Under the pieces are notes generated by a model, which did no database searches, was not told where the DNA came from, and worked only from the letters and a program-made list of their open reading frames with translations. A program made the position numbers and the translations under genes. DNA of 64,000 nucleotides, taken from Embleya scabrispora DSM 41855 (GTDB taxonomy: Bacteria; Actinomycetota; Actinomycetes; Streptomycetales; Streptomycetaceae). The stretch spans positions 1 to 64,000 of the forward strand of contig NZ_KB889562.1 of NCBI RefSeq assembly GCF_000372745.1, in the 5' to 3' direction. Below are positions 8,243 through 18,344 of the stretch, piece by piece. Numbering within the stretch: position 1 is the first letter of the stretch; each line of letters opens with the position of its first letter.

Positions 8243-9508
8243 TCAGGCCGCGAGGCGTGCGCGCGCGTCGAGTTCGGCCACCGGTTGCCGAGGCGGCTGT
8301 TCGAGGTCCTCCTCGTCGGCGCCGGTCACCACGGTCATCGACAGGCTCGTGGATCCTGTCGGTCCCTGCGGTCGCTGCGGTGCGTCCCGGACCGACAACT
8401 CCGCGCCGTACCGGGCACTTTGCGGATCCTCGTGCAGGTCCAGACTCATCTCGTTGCGTTCGGCACGCAGATGCGCTCCGGCGATGTCGTCGGTTTGGGC
8501 GAACGTCCGGGTGAATGCCGCGGACATCCAGGTCGCGAACTCCGTTGCCGCGGCGCCCAGGAGTGCGGTGTCGGGCGCGATGCCGCGACGCAGTGCGCTC
8601 AACTCGCCGACCAGGGCGTTTCGTGCGGGCTGCCCGAGTGCCTCCAGGAGCACGTCCACCGGAAGCCGGGAGAGCAGGAACTCGTTCAACATGGCCGAGG
8701 GCAGGCCGGTCAGCCGCAGGACGCGGTGGCTGCGCCGCTCGGGCAGAAGGTCCGGCACGTCACACGGGCTCCCCAGGCCGGCGTCGAGCACCTCGGGCAG
8801 GGCCTGTCGGTAGGACTCCCCCGCCCACTGGTCGACTGATGTCAGGGCCGACAGTACGTCCGCGCTCGCTCCCGGGAACCGTGCGCGGATCCCGAACAAG
8901 CGGTCCCTGAGCGCCTTGTAGTCCAAGGGTCGCTGCTCCTCGGCCCAGTCCCGGAGATCGTGCAGGACCGCCCGTGCGTCCCCGGTGCGCGCCTCCACGC
9001 CGGCCTCGACGCGCAGCAGTACGCCGGCCTTGAATGCGGCCGAGACCATGACCCCGTCGTAGTCGACGGCGTGCGCGTGCGTGAGATCGTCGAGGAAGGC
9101 GGCATAGGCCGGGCCGGCCGCATTGTCGACCCCCTTCGCGGCGAGCACATCGCGCAGTTCGCGCAGTGTGCATCCCACCCGCCGGGCGACCCTGATGTAC
9201 CCCTGGTCGAGCAGTGGGGTCAGGTCGGACAACGGAGTGGACACGGCCGCCGCAATCGGGTCGGCCAGGGGGGCCGTGTGGTCGAACAGGCGCTCCAGCT
9301 CGACCTGTTCGGCCTCCTCGGTCGAGAGCAGGGAGCGAAAGTACTTGTTGTTGAGGCTTTGCGAGTCGCCGATCAGGAGCGTGTCGGCGAACAGGACGTG
9401 CAGGACCACCCGTGCGCGCAGATCGCCGATCCGCGCGATGGGTGAGGACGCGTGCGGGTCGACATCGGACAGGTAGATTCGTTCGACCACCGTGGAATCG
9501 TCCGGCAT
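8243..9508 (-). CDS. Hypothetical protein, 421 aa
   Basis: The start is fixed by a strong GGAGG 8 nt before ATG 9508. I recognise no family. The protein is largely alpha-helical, with no signal peptide or membrane helix. N-terminal features include VERIYLSDVDPHASSPIA and LLIGDSQSLNNKYFRSLLS. The C-terminal 80 residues are polar and probably disordered (PPRQP near the end). It is convergent with the NUDIX gene and preceded by a 166-nt leader region without another gene. It may belong to an uncharacterised actinobacterial family. Confidence 0.75.
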   Translation of the reverse strand: MPDDSTVVERIYLSDVDPHASSPIARIGDLRARVVLHVLFADTLLIGDSQSLNNKYFRSLLSTEEAEQVELERLFDHTAPLADPIAAAVSTPLSDLTPLLDQGYIRVARRVGCTLRELRDVLAAKGVDNAAGPAYAAFLDDLTHAHAVDYDGVMVSAAFKAGVLLRVEAGVEARTGDARAVLHDLRDWAEEQRPLDYKALRDRLFGIRARFPGASADVLSALTSVDQWAGESYRQALPEVLDAGLGSPCDVPDLLPERRSHRVLRLTGLPSAMLNEFLLSRLPVDVLLEALGQPARNALVGELSALRRGIAPDTALLGAAATEFATWMSAAFTRTFAQTDDIAGAHLRAERNEMSLDLHEDPQSARYGAELSVRDAPQRPQGPTGSTSLSMTVVTGADEEDLEQPPRQPVAELDARARLAA

Positions 9509-9674
9509 GGTTGCCACCTCCGTGTGATACGGGATGTGCACAGCGCAAACGTAGCAACGAATTTCGGTCGCCACCGAGGATTCCGATGCGATTACACAGC
9601 GTTGCCCAAGCCGGAAGGATCGGCCGCCGGTCACGGGATGGGTCGGTGTGCGATGCCGTCGGGCTCCGACATGG

Positions 9675-9720
9675 CTCGACGGGGGGCGGGGACGGCGTAC
9701 CGTCCCTGCCCCCCGTCGAG
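9675..9720 (-). terminator. Strong terminator after the carboxylase gene
   Basis: Arms 9675-9695 and 9700-9720 pair over 21 bp with a single mismatch around the loop CGTA. It lies about 90 nt beyond the stop codon of the leftward carboxylase gene. Confidence 0.8.
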
Positions 9721-9811
9721 ATCGCCCGGCCGGCGTGTTGCCGGATGCTCCTGGCCAACGGCCGCGGCGCGCCTCCGCCGTGGCCCGAAGTCGCACCCCA
9801 GGTGCGAAGGA

Positions 9812-12800
9812 TCAGCGCTTCATGCCGTGCTCGATGGCTTCGATGATCCTCGGGCGCAGTTCGGCGGCGCTGATGATGGCGTCCACCGAGCCGACCTCGA
9901 CCGCACGGCGGATGCTGTGCACGCGGTCGAACTCGGCGGCCACCTCGCCGACCTTCTCGGCGCGGACCGCGGACTGCACCTCGGCGAGGCGGGCGTTCAG
10001 GATCGCTCGCTCGGCGCCCAGGGTGGTCGAGATCTGCGTCTGCAGGTCGGTCACCCGCGGGTCGGTGGCGGTGCGGTTGTTGACGTCGCCGGAGAAGACG
10101 ACGGCCGCCGCCGGGGCGCCGCCCAGGACCGATGCGAAGGAGCCTTCCAGGGCCAGCACGGTCATGTTCGGGTTGAGCGCCTTGGAGAAGACCACGAACG
10201 CGCCGCCGTGGTAGCGGGAGATGACGCAGAAGACGATCGGGCCGTCGAAGTTGACGATGGCTCGGCCGATCTCCGCGCCGTACTCCAGTTGCAGCTTGCG
10301 CATCGACTCGGGTGAGCCGTCGAACCCGGACAGGTTGGCCAGCACCACCAGCGGCCGGTTGCCCGATGCCGCGTTGATCGCCCGTGCGGTCTTCTTCGAC
10401 GATCGCGGGAAGAGGGTGCCCGCGGTGTAGGTGTCCGGGCCGTCGGTGGGCGGGAAGCCGCGCCGCGGTACCGCCCGCGACTCGATGCCGATCAGGCAGA
10501 CGGGCCAACCGCCGATGTGCACGTCCTGAACCGCCGAGGTGTCCGCGTCGGCCATGCCCGCCCAGCGCTCCAGCACCGGGTGGTCCTGGTCGGACAGCGC
10601 GCGCATCACGGTACGGATGTCGAACGGCTTCTTGCGGTCCGGGTTGTGCTCCGCGGAGAAGATCCGGCCCACGGTGGTGAAGTCGCTGTCCACGGCCGGA
10701 TGCGGGAAGTCGCAGACGTCGCGGTCGATCGGGTCGTTCGTGGGCGCCTTGCGCGGTGCGTTCTCCCCGGGCGCGACGTAGGTGTGGTCGTAGTGCGCCA
10801 TCAACACGTCGCGGGCGGCCGGGAGATCGGGCGCCCAGTACTGCGCCTGGCCGTTGGGGCCCATCACCCGGTCGTAGCCGCCGATGCCGAAGTTGTCCTC
10901 GGCCGAGACGCCACCGGAGAAGTCCAGCGCCTGCTTGCCGGTGAGCACCATCGCCGAGTCCGGCGTCATCACCAGGATGCCCTTGGTGTGCATCAGCATC
11001 GTCGCCTCGGCGTTCCAATACGGCTGGGCGCCGACGGCGATCCCGGCGACCACGATGTTGATCTCGCCGCCGTCCTGGGTGAACGTGACGATCCGCTTGA
11101 GCGCGGCCGCGACCCAGTCCATGTTCTCCGTGCCCGAGGTCATCGAGACCCGCGCGCCCGACGACAGCGCGAACCACTCCACCGGCACGCGCATCCGCTC
11201 GGCGAGGTCGAGTGCGGCGATCACCCGCGAGCACTCCGGCTCGGACAGCGCGCCGAGCGACTTCGTCGGGTCGCCCAGCAGCAACACGCGGGTGACGCCC
11301 TCGGGATGGCGTTCGGTGGGCGTGGAGACCACGCCGGCGACGATCGCCGCGGTGTTCTTGCCCCTGGGCCGGTCCACCGGTACCAGCGCGCCGGTCTCGT
11401 CCAGGTCGTGCTCGACGAAGTCGCCGTGCGCGCCGGTGAGCATGCCGGTCAGTTCGTACGGGTAGACGTTGCCGCGGCGGGCCGCGCGCAGCGCCTTCTG
11501 CCGGTAGTCGTCCAGCGGACGCACCAATTCCGTCGACGGCTCGCCGACGTGCAGCCTCGCGCCGTGGCCCGGGTCGAGGGTGATGGTCGCGGCGATCTCG
11601 GTCAGTTCGCCACTGGCGGTGCGCCGGCGGGCCACGAACTGGACCTCCTCGAGCCCGGCCCCGGCGGTGGTCGGCAGAATGCGCTGGACCAGCGAGTTGA
11701 GTTCGTCGGCGGTCAGCTCGGTCGACGGCCAGACGTACATCATGATGCGGTTGGTGTCGAAGCGCTTGTTCTGCGGTCGTTGCGCCTGGATGTTGCGAAT
11801 CGCGTCCAGGCCCGCGTTGATCGCGTCCTCCACCGCGGGCAGCGCCACCAGTCGGCCGTCGGTCTCGCGCAGCGGCGTCAGGTCGCGGACCTGGCCCATC
11901 GCGATCAACCGCTCGTCGGCCGGGTTGCTCTTGGCGACCGCCTTGAACAGGTAGATCTCCTCGTCGACCGAGGGCAGCCGGGTGAGGTCGAACTCGCGCA
12001 GCCGCTGCAGTTGCAGTCGCCGTGCGATCTGCGGGTGCAGACCGCGGATCAGCCGGTCCTCGGCGAAGCCGGCCCCGTCCGGACGGAAGGTGAAGTGGTG
12101 GTGCATCACCGCGCCGCTGGTGCCGGCCACGGTGGTGGTGACCCGGCGCACGCCCGCCGGCAGCGGCTGTTCGGCCAGCAGCCGGCCCAGCCGCTCCGCC
12201 ATCGCCTCGGCGTCCGGCTGGTCCTCCCACGTGAGGTAGAGGTCGGCGACCAAGCCGTGGTCGGCGACGTCGGCGGCGAGAACGGCGACCGCGTCGATGG
12301 CGTCGGGCAGCGCGGCGATGTCGACGGCGGTGGTGACCACGCGGGTCGGGCCCGCCGTACCACCGGTGTGTTCGGCGGTGACGAACCGGCAGCCCGCCTG
12401 CTCGCGCACGGCGACCTCGGAGAGCCCGCGGTTGCCGTAGTAGCGGCGGGTCAACACCTCCAACAGCGGTGCGTGGTCACGGCCCGGCCGGCCGATCCGC
12501 TGGCCGATCAGCCGCACCAGCGGCTCGGAGCCGGCCACCATGGTCTGGATGCGCTCGGCGCGGTCCGGCGCGTCCGGGTGCTGGTCCAGGTGACGCAGTT
12601 CGTTGCGTACGCCGGCGTAGACCTTGGCGCGGATGCGGCGCAGCAGCGGCTGGGCGAACCAGCGGAAGACCACGCCGCGGGCCAGGTCCGACACCGCGGG
12701 GAAGCGCACCTGGGTGGCCTCGATCAGGTGTTCCAGGGTGAGTCCCGCGCGTTCGCTGAGCGATTCCAGCGGGGGCGCGCCGGCCAGCCACTGGCGCAGC

Positions 12801-15313
12801 AGTTCGGACACCAGCGCGACATCGGTCGACATGCGCTGCTGGGCCAGGAAGATCCGGAAGATCGCGGCTTCCAGCTCGGGTGTGCGGTCCAGGTCGGCGA
12901 TGCCGTAGTGGCCCAGCACCCGCTCGAGTTTGGTCCGGAACGCCTCGGTGAGACCGGCGCGTTCGGGGTCCAGGCTCTGCAGGTAGCTGTGGAAGTACTC
13001 GCGCGGGCTGTGTACCGGGCTGTCCGGCTCGACGTCGAATTCACCGCCCGGCTTGTTGCGGCTCAGCTCCGACAGGTCGGCGAACACCTTGAGCAGGTCC
13101 ACCTCGCCCGGCAGCGGTCGGCCGCCGAGGTCGGCGCGGGCGGCCAGGTACTCGGACAACACGCGCTTGGAGTCCTGCGGGTCGACGTCGAAGCCCAGGA
13201 GCAGGCTGCGCAGGTCCTGCAGGCCGCGCTCGACCCGCTCGGCGGCGGACGCGGGCACGGCCTCGGCGGGCAGGTCGACCTCGATGCTCTCGCCGTCGCC
13301 CGCGGCGTCCTCGACGGCGCCTTCACCGCCTTCCTCGGCGAGCGGCTCCAGGCGCATCAGCGGTGCGCCGGTCTCCACCTGGCTGCCCACCGACACGGGG
13401 CATTCGCGGACCCGGGCGCGGAACGGCGCGCGCAGCACCGTCTCCATCTTCATGCTCTCCAGCACCAGGATCGGCGCTCCCGAGGCGACCTCGTCGCCGA
13501 CCGATATCGGCGTCGCGACCACCAGGGCGGGCGCGGGAGAGCGTACGACGCCGCCCTCGTCGCGGCTGATCCGGTGGGTGACGCCGTCGACCTCGACCAG
13601 GTGGGTCGGGCCGTGTGTGGCCGACACCAGCCGGAAGCGGTGTCCGTTGACCACGATCCGGCCGCTGTGCGTGTCGAAGCGCTCGACCTCGATGTCGGCC
13701 GGGTGCGCGGCGGCGCCGCCGCCGAAGATCGCGACGCGAAAACGCTTGTCGCCCACGCGGGCGACGCTCACCCGGTAGCCGACGCCGCGGAGCTTGAGGT
13801 CCAGCGGCCGGCCGCTCTCGTGCTGTACCTGCGGGCGGCCACCGTGCGCGGTGGAGATCAGCCGCTGCCGACTGATCTCCTCCTCGTCCTGGTATGCCTC
13901 GATCGCCGCCGCGGCCAGGGCGATCGCGGAGTGCCGGTGGGTGACCAGGCGTCCCTCGGCGCGGACGCGGTCGATCCAGCCGGTGTCGGCGCTCGCGTCG
14001 ATCACCTCGGGCTGGTCGAGCAGGTCGAGCACGAAGCTCTTGTTGGTCGCGCCGCCCTCGATGATCACGGTGGTCTCGGCCATCGCCCGGCGCAGCCGGC
14101 CCAGCGCCTGGTCGCGGTCGCGGCCGTAGGCGATGATCTTGGCGATCATGGAGTCGAAGTCGGCCGGGATCCGGTCGCCCTCGCTGACGCCTGTGTCGAC
14201 CCGGATGCCGGGGCCGGCGGGCAGCGCCAGGCGCGTGATGCGGCCGGGCGAGGGGGCGAAGTCGCGGTCCGGGTCCTCGGCGTTGAGCCGGGCCTCGATC
14301 GCGTGGCCGAGTTCGGCCGGCTGCGGGCCGGTCAGCCTGCCGCCGTTCGCCACGTGCAGTTGCAGGCGCACCAGGTCGGTGCCGGTGGTGATCTCGGTGA
14401 TCGGGTGCTCGACCTGGAGTCGGGTGTTGACCTCCAGGAAGGCGAACAGCCTCTCACCGGGGTGGTAGAGGAATTCGACGGTCGCCGCGCCGCGGTAGTC
14501 GACGGCCACGGCGAGCCGCTCGGCGGACGCCTTGAGCTCCGCGGTCTGCGCCGGGTCCAGGACCGGCGAGGCGGACTCCTCGATGATCTTCTGGTTGCGT
14601 CGCTGCACCGAGCAGTCGCGCACGCCCAGCGCCCACGCGGTGCCCTGCCCGTCGGCGATGACCTGGACCTCGACGTGCCGGGCGCCGGTGACCAGGCGCT
14701 CGAGGAAGACCACGCCGGAGCCGAACGCGCGTAGCGCTTCCTGGCTGGTGCGCGTGTAGGCGTCGGTCAGGTCCGCGGCCGAGGCGACCATCCGGATCCC
14801 GCGCCCGCCGCCGCCCGCGGTGGCCTTGAGCATCAGCGGGTAGCCGATCTCGTCGCCGGCGCGCAGTGCGTCTTCGAGAGTCTCCACCGCGCCGCGGCTC
14901 CACGGCGCGACCGGGACGCCGACCTCCTCGGCGAGCAGCTTGGCGCCGATCTTGTCGCCGAGCCTGCGCATCGCCTCCGCGCTCGGGCCCACGAACGTGA
15001 CGCCGATGCGCTCGCACAGCTCGGCGAACGCCGGGTCCTCGGCGACGAAGCCCCAGCCGACCCAGGCGGCGTCGGCGCCGGTCTCCACCAGCGCGCGCTC
15101 CAGGACGGCGTGGTCGAGGTAGGGGCGGGCCGAGGCGGGGCCCAGCGGGTAGGCGATGTCGGCCTCACGGACGAAGGTCGCGTCGCGGTCGGAATCGGTG
15201 TAGAGCGCGACCGTCTCCACCCTCGTCCCGGTTTCCGCCGAAAGATCCCGGACAGCGTGGATGAGCCGCATTGCGGCCTCTCCACGGTTGACGATCGCGA
15301 CACGACTGAACAC
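9812..15313 (-). CDS. Single-chain multidomain acetyl/propionyl-CoA carboxylase
   Basis: Biotin-dependent acyl-CoA carboxylase of 1833 aa that combines all subunits, as in eukaryotic ACC; it would make malonyl-CoA or methylmalonyl-CoA for lipids and polyketides. Order: biotin carboxylase about 1-460 (VAIVNRGEAAMR start, ATP-grasp GGGGRGI, EVNTRLQVEH), biotin carboxyl carrier about 590-655 with LESMKMET (biotinyl K622), a central helical region to about 1150, then carboxyltransferase N and C halves to the end (GTENMDWV, GKQALDFSGG, EDNFGIGGYD, LANLSGFDGS). GTG 15313 is preferred for GGGAGG 8 nt upstream; an ATG eight codons earlier has no such site. It stands alone with its own terminator. Substrate choice cannot be read from sequence alone. 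Confidence 0.93.
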   Translation of the reverse strand: MFSRVAIVNRGEAAMRLIHAVRDLSAETGTRVETVALYTDSDRDATFVREADIAYPLGPASARPYLDHAVLERALVETGADAAWVGWGFVAEDPAFAELCERIGVTFVGPSAEAMRRLGDKIGAKLLAEEVGVPVAPWSRGAVETLEDALRAGDEIGYPLMLKATAGGGGRGIRMVASAADLTDAYTRTSQEALRAFGSGVVFLERLVTGARHVEVQVIADGQGTAWALGVRDCSVQRRNQKIIEESASPVLDPAQTAELKASAERLAVAVDYRGAATVEFLYHPGERLFAFLEVNTRLQVEHPITEITTGTDLVRLQLHVANGGRLTGPQPAELGHAIEARLNAEDPDRDFAPSPGRITRLALPAGPGIRVDTGVSEGDRIPADFDSMIAKIIAYGRDRDQALGRLRRAMAETTVIIEGGATNKSFVLDLLDQPEVIDASADTGWIDRVRAEGRLVTHRHSAIALAAAAIEAYQDEEEISRQRLISTAHGGRPQVQHESGRPLDLKLRGVGYRVSVARVGDKRFRVAIFGGGAAAHPADIEVERFDTHSGRIVVNGHRFRLVSATHGPTHLVEVDGVTHRISRDEGGVVRSPAPALVVATPISVGDEVASGAPILVLESMKMETVLRAPFRARVRECPVSVGSQVETGAPLMRLEPLAEEGGEGAVEDAAGDGESIEVDLPAEAVPASAAERVERGLQDLRSLLLGFDVDPQDSKRVLSEYLAARADLGGRPLPGEVDLLKVFADLSELSRNKPGGEFDVEPDSPVHSPREYFHSYLQSLDPERAGLTEAFRTKLERVLGHYGIADLDRTPELEAAIFRIFLAQQRMSTDVALVSELLRQWLAGAPPLESLSERAGLTLEHLIEATQVRFPAVSDLARGVVFRWFAQPLLRRIRAKVYAGVRNELRHLDQHPDAPDRAERIQTMVAGSEPLVRLIGQRIGRPGRDHAPLLEVLTRRYYGNRGLSEVAVREQAGCRFVTAEHTGGTAGPTRVVTTAVDIAALPDAIDAVAVLAADVADHGLVADLYLTWEDQPDAEAMAERLGRLLAEQPLPAGVRRVTTTVAGTSGAVMHHHFTFRPDGAGFAEDRLIRGLHPQIARRLQLQRLREFDLTRLPSVDEEIYLFKAVAKSNPADERLIAMGQVRDLTPLRETDGRLVALPAVEDAINAGLDAIRNIQAQRPQNKRFDTNRIMMYVWPSTELTADELNSLVQRILPTTAGAGLEEVQFVARRRTASGELTEIAATITLDPGHGARLHVGEPSTELVRPLDDYRQKALRAARRGNVYPYELTGMLTGAHGDFVEHDLDETGALVPVDRPRGKNTAAIVAGVVSTPTERHPEGVTRVLLLGDPTKSLGALSEPECSRVIAALDLAERMRVPVEWFALSSGARVSMTSGTENMDWVAAALKRIVTFTQDGGEINIVVAGIAVGAQPYWNAEATMLMHTKGILVMTPDSAMVLTGKQALDFSGGVSAEDNFGIGGYDRVMGPNGQAQYWAPDLPAARDVLMAHYDHTYVAPGENAPRKAPTNDPIDRDVCDFPHPAVDSDFTTVGRIFSAEHNPDRKKPFDIRTVMRALSDQDHPVLERWAGMADADTSAVQDVHIGGWPVCLIGIESRAVPRRGFPPTDGPDTYTAGTLFPRSSKKTARAINAASGNRPLVVLANLSGFDGSPESMRKLQLEYGAEIGRAIVNFDGPIVFCVISRYHGGAFVVFSKALNPNMTVLALEGSFASVLGGAPAAAVVFSGDVNNRTATDPRVTDLQTQISTTLGAERAILNARLAEVQSAVRAEKVGEVAAEFDRVHSIRRAVEVGSVDAIISAAELRPRIIEAIEHGMKR

Positions 15314-15562
15314 CGGCTGAGCCTCCCAAGTACCCACGTGCAGAAGGCGACGTCCGGGTCTCGGAGCGTCGCCTGCACCTATCTATACCCTGCTTGGTTA
15401 CCGTCCAGTACACCCATGTCCTGCATCGAGCACGCCGGCGCCGCTGCGTTGTAGGGTTCCTACAAAAAGCGGCGCGAGCCACACCGCACGGCCGCCCTTT
15501 CGGGCATGGTCTGCGACAACCCGGCCCGACGGCCTTCGTCCGCGCCTCCGCAGGTCCGCGGC

Positions 15563-16864
15563 TCACCGGCCGGCGGACGCCGACTCGACGACCACCACCC
15601 TGGCCCACTCGGGGGGCGTGTCCGGCACGTAATCGGGATCGTCCTCGTTCCACGACCGGCTCGCCTGCCGAGGAAACAGGCCGACCACCGTGCGACACGG
15701 CGGCCGGGTGCTCGGCCAGCGCGTCTGGCCGTCGGTCAGCACCACAACCACGTCCGGTCGGGGCCGCGCCCGCAGCGCCTTGGCGAAGCCCGTACGCAGA
15801 TCCGTGCCCCCACCGCCCACCAACGGGATCCCCTCGCTGCCGCACAGCGTATGCGCGATCGTGGCCGCCGCATCGCACGGCACCACGGTGATCAGGTCCC
15901 GACGACCGCCCACGGCACGGCAGATCGCGGCGACCTCCAGGAGCGCGCTGCCCAGCTCGGCGTCGCTGACCGACCCGGAGGTGTCGATGACCACGGTGAC
16001 CCGGGGCGGTTTGCGACGCAGGCTCGGCAGCACCACGCCGGGCACACCGACCGAGCGCCGGGACGGCCGGCCGTAGGTGTAGTCGTCGCCCGCGCCTGCA
16101 CCGGACGTCGCCGAGCGCACCGCCGCTCCCAACAATTCCCGCCACGGTTGCGGCGGATGGAACGCCTCCTCCGCCCATCGCCGCCACCCCGCGGGCGCGG
16201 TCCCCGGTCGGGCCGTGATGCCCTGGGCCACCCGGAACCGCACGGCGTCGCGTTCCTGCGCACTCAGGCCGTGCGCGCCTTGCGGCCCCGACTCCCGCTC
16301 GCGTTCCAGACCGTCGGCGCCGCTGCCGCAGTCCAGCCAGGCCAGTCCCTGGGTGAACGGCCCGAGTCGAAACTGGCGCAGATAGTCCTCCATGAGCTCA
16401 CCCTCGGGCAACCCCAGCGTCGCCGGCTCGACGGCGCCTTCGGGCCTGACCAATCCGGCACCGAAGGCGTCGTCGTTGATCTCGCAGTCCGCGGCGATGT
16501 TCATCCGCAACCGCTCCCCCGGGCCGACCAGCCCGCGCTCGCGCGCGACCCGGTCGCTGCGTCCGTGGTGGTCGCGCAGCAGGTGCGACACCTCGTGCAC
16601 CCAGACCGCGGCCAGTTCCTCCGCAGGCGTGCGGTCCACGAACGCGGGCGAGACGTAGCACCGCCAGTGCCGGTCGACGGCCATCGTCGGTACGCTCCGC
16701 GACTCCACGGTGTGCAGGGCGAACAGCGCCGTCGCCAGGTAGGGGCGGGCCCGGGCGGCATGCAGGCGGGCGGCGTAGAGCTTGTGGAGGTCCAGGGGCT
16801 TGGGGGCGTCGGGGGCGGTCGGGGTGCTCGGCGTGGCCGTCGTCGTCGGTGCGCCCGTGGTCAT
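15563..16864 (-). CDS. VWA-like metallopeptidase-domain protein (DUF2201 type)
   Basis: 433-aa protein. An N-terminal putative metallopeptidase domain contains HEVSH at 90-94. A C-terminal VWA-like domain from about 285 contains VIDTSGSVSD, a MIDAS-type DxSxS motif, and later LTDGQTRWP. The first 20 residues are Thr/Pro-rich. The start ATG overlaps the TGA of the upstream MoxR gene (ATGA), indicating translational coupling. MoxR ATPases commonly work with VWA partners as chaperone pairs that assemble or activate metal enzymes or complexes. Here the pair plus the upstream unknown gene form a conserved-looking three-gene set. The client is unknown. Confidence 0.88.
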   Translation of the reverse strand: MTTGAPTTTATPSTPTAPDAPKPLDLHKLYAARLHAARARPYLATALFALHTVESRSVPTMAVDRHWRCYVSPAFVDRTPAEELAAVWVHEVSHLLRDHHGRSDRVARERGLVGPGERLRMNIAADCEINDDAFGAGLVRPEGAVEPATLGLPEGELMEDYLRQFRLGPFTQGLAWLDCGSGADGLERERESGPQGAHGLSAQERDAVRFRVAQGITARPGTAPAGWRRWAEEAFHPPQPWRELLGAAVRSATSGAGAGDDYTYGRPSRRSVGVPGVVLPSLRRKPPRVTVVIDTSGSVSDAELGSALLEVAAICRAVGGRRDLITVVPCDAAATIAHTLCGSEGIPLVGGGGTDLRTGFAKALRARPRPDVVVVLTDGQTRWPSTRPPCRTVVGLFPRQASRSWNEDDPDYVPDTPPEWARVVVVESASAGR

Positions 16865-18213
16865 CGGACCGCCTTTGTCGCGGCCGCGGCTCGGGCCGCC
16901 GCCCGGTCGGCCGTGCGGTCCGCTCGGCGGGACAGGGATACCGCTCCGGCGAGGCGTTCGATCGAGGCCGGGACGTCCCAGTCCTCGTGGCGCAGCGAGG
17001 CGAGCGTGGTCGCCGGGACGACCACCAGGTCCGGGGCGCCGGTCTCCGTCGCCCGGACCAGGAGCGCCCACGCCGCGTCCCAGCGGGACTTCTCCGGACG
17101 CTTTCGGACCGCGTCCACCACACCGTCGAGCACGGCTTGACGCAGATCGCCGCGCTCGGGGAGGACGGCGCCGGCCGGGTCGGCGAGCAGGTCCTCGGGA
17201 TCGGGGAGGTCCATCCGGTCCAGGCCGGCCAGCAATTCCAGGCCCGGGCCGTCCCCCACCGTGCCTCTGACCAACATGGAGAGCACCTCACGGGAGGAAC
17301 CGGCCGCGGTCGCGAAGGCGATCAGGCACAGCGCCATCTCCCAACTGCGCGGCGACGGCCACGGGCCGCCCCGGCGACTCTCGTTGCTCGGCAGCCGGTG
17401 CACGAGCGCCGGTCGAGCGGCGAGCAGCCCGCAGACGGCGCGGCGGGCGAACGCCACCGCCTCCGGGAGACCGGTCGGGTCGAGGCGCGGCAGGGTCGCC
17501 TCGGGCCAGGTGCCACCGAGCCCGCGGACCACGACGTCGTGGTCGTGGACCCATTGCAGATGCACGAATCGGTTGGCCAAGGGGGCGCTCAGTTCCCAGC
17601 CGTCGGCCGCCGAGGAGCGTGGATTGGCGGCGGCCACGATCCGCACCCCGGGCGGCAACCGCAGGGCGCCGATCCGTCGTTCGAGTACGAGCCGAAGCAG
17701 AGCGGCCTGTACGGCCGGTGTCGCGGTGGAGAGTTCGTCCAGGAACAGCAGCCCTCGGCCGGCCCGTACCAGGCGCACCGCCCAGTCCGGCGGGGCCATC
17801 GGGACACCCTGTTCGGCGGGATCGTCACCGACGATGGGCAATCCCGAGAAGTCGGACGGTTCGTGCACGCTCGCGATCACCGTGGTCAGCGGAAGGTCCA
17901 GGGCCGCGGCGAGTTGGGTCAGGGCCGCGGTCTTGCCGATGCCCGGCTCGCCCCACAGGAGTACGGGCAGGTCGGCGGCCACCGCCAGGGTCAGGGCTTC
18001 CAGATGCGTGTCTGCGCGCGGTTCGCTGGTGGCGTCGCGCAGGAGGGCCAACAGGTCGCCGGCGACGTCGAGTTGAGGGGTAGGTCCGGGCGCGTCGGAC
18101 GCGAGGCGGGGCGTGGTTGTGTCGGTGGGTCGGGCGTCTGGGGTGGGCGAAGTGCCGGAGGCGGGGGTCCGGGAGTCGGGGGCAGGCGGGCTGTACGGGG
18201 TGTATGTGGGCAT
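16861..18213 (-). CDS. MoxR-family AAA+ ATPase
   Basis: 450-aa AAA+ protein. After a 45-residue Pro/Thr-rich disordered N-terminus come Walker A GEPGIGKT (88-95), Walker B GLLFLDE (154-160) and a sensor segment AAANPRSS. A helical lid containing SPRSWEMALCLIAFA follows. Domain order and motifs match MoxR/RavA-like chaperones. The stop overlaps the start of the VWA gene, and the unknown gene lies 131 bp upstream on the same strand. It probably remodels a client held by the VWA partner. Confidence 0.9.
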   Translation of the reverse strand: MPTYTPYSPPAPDSRTPASGTSPTPDARPTDTTTPRLASDAPGPTPQLDVAGDLLALLRDATSEPRADTHLEALTLAVAADLPVLLWGEPGIGKTAALTQLAAALDLPLTTVIASVHEPSDFSGLPIVGDDPAEQGVPMAPPDWAVRLVRAGRGLLFLDELSTATPAVQAALLRLVLERRIGALRLPPGVRIVAAANPRSSAADGWELSAPLANRFVHLQWVHDHDVVVRGLGGTWPEATLPRLDPTGLPEAVAFARRAVCGLLAARPALVHRLPSNESRRGGPWPSPRSWEMALCLIAFATAAGSSREVLSMLVRGTVGDGPGLELLAGLDRMDLPDPEDLLADPAGAVLPERGDLRQAVLDGVVDAVRKRPEKSRWDAAWALLVRATETGAPDLVVVPATTLASLRHEDWDVPASIERLAGAVSLSRRADRTADRAAARAAAATKAVR

Positions 18214-18344
18214 GTCTTCGGTCACCTTCGGGTGTTGTGTGCGTGAGGGAACGACGGCGTCGATCGCACGGGCGTTAACGGACGTCCCCGGGGCCGGCGA
18301 CGGTTTTCCGGTGCGCGCGTGGAGGTGTGGACCGAGGTCTCGGG

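Noticed and set aside
10517..14734. 1405-aa open frame on the plus strand
   Set aside because: Antisense shadow of the carboxylase gene; high GC removes stops, and the composition is not protein-like.
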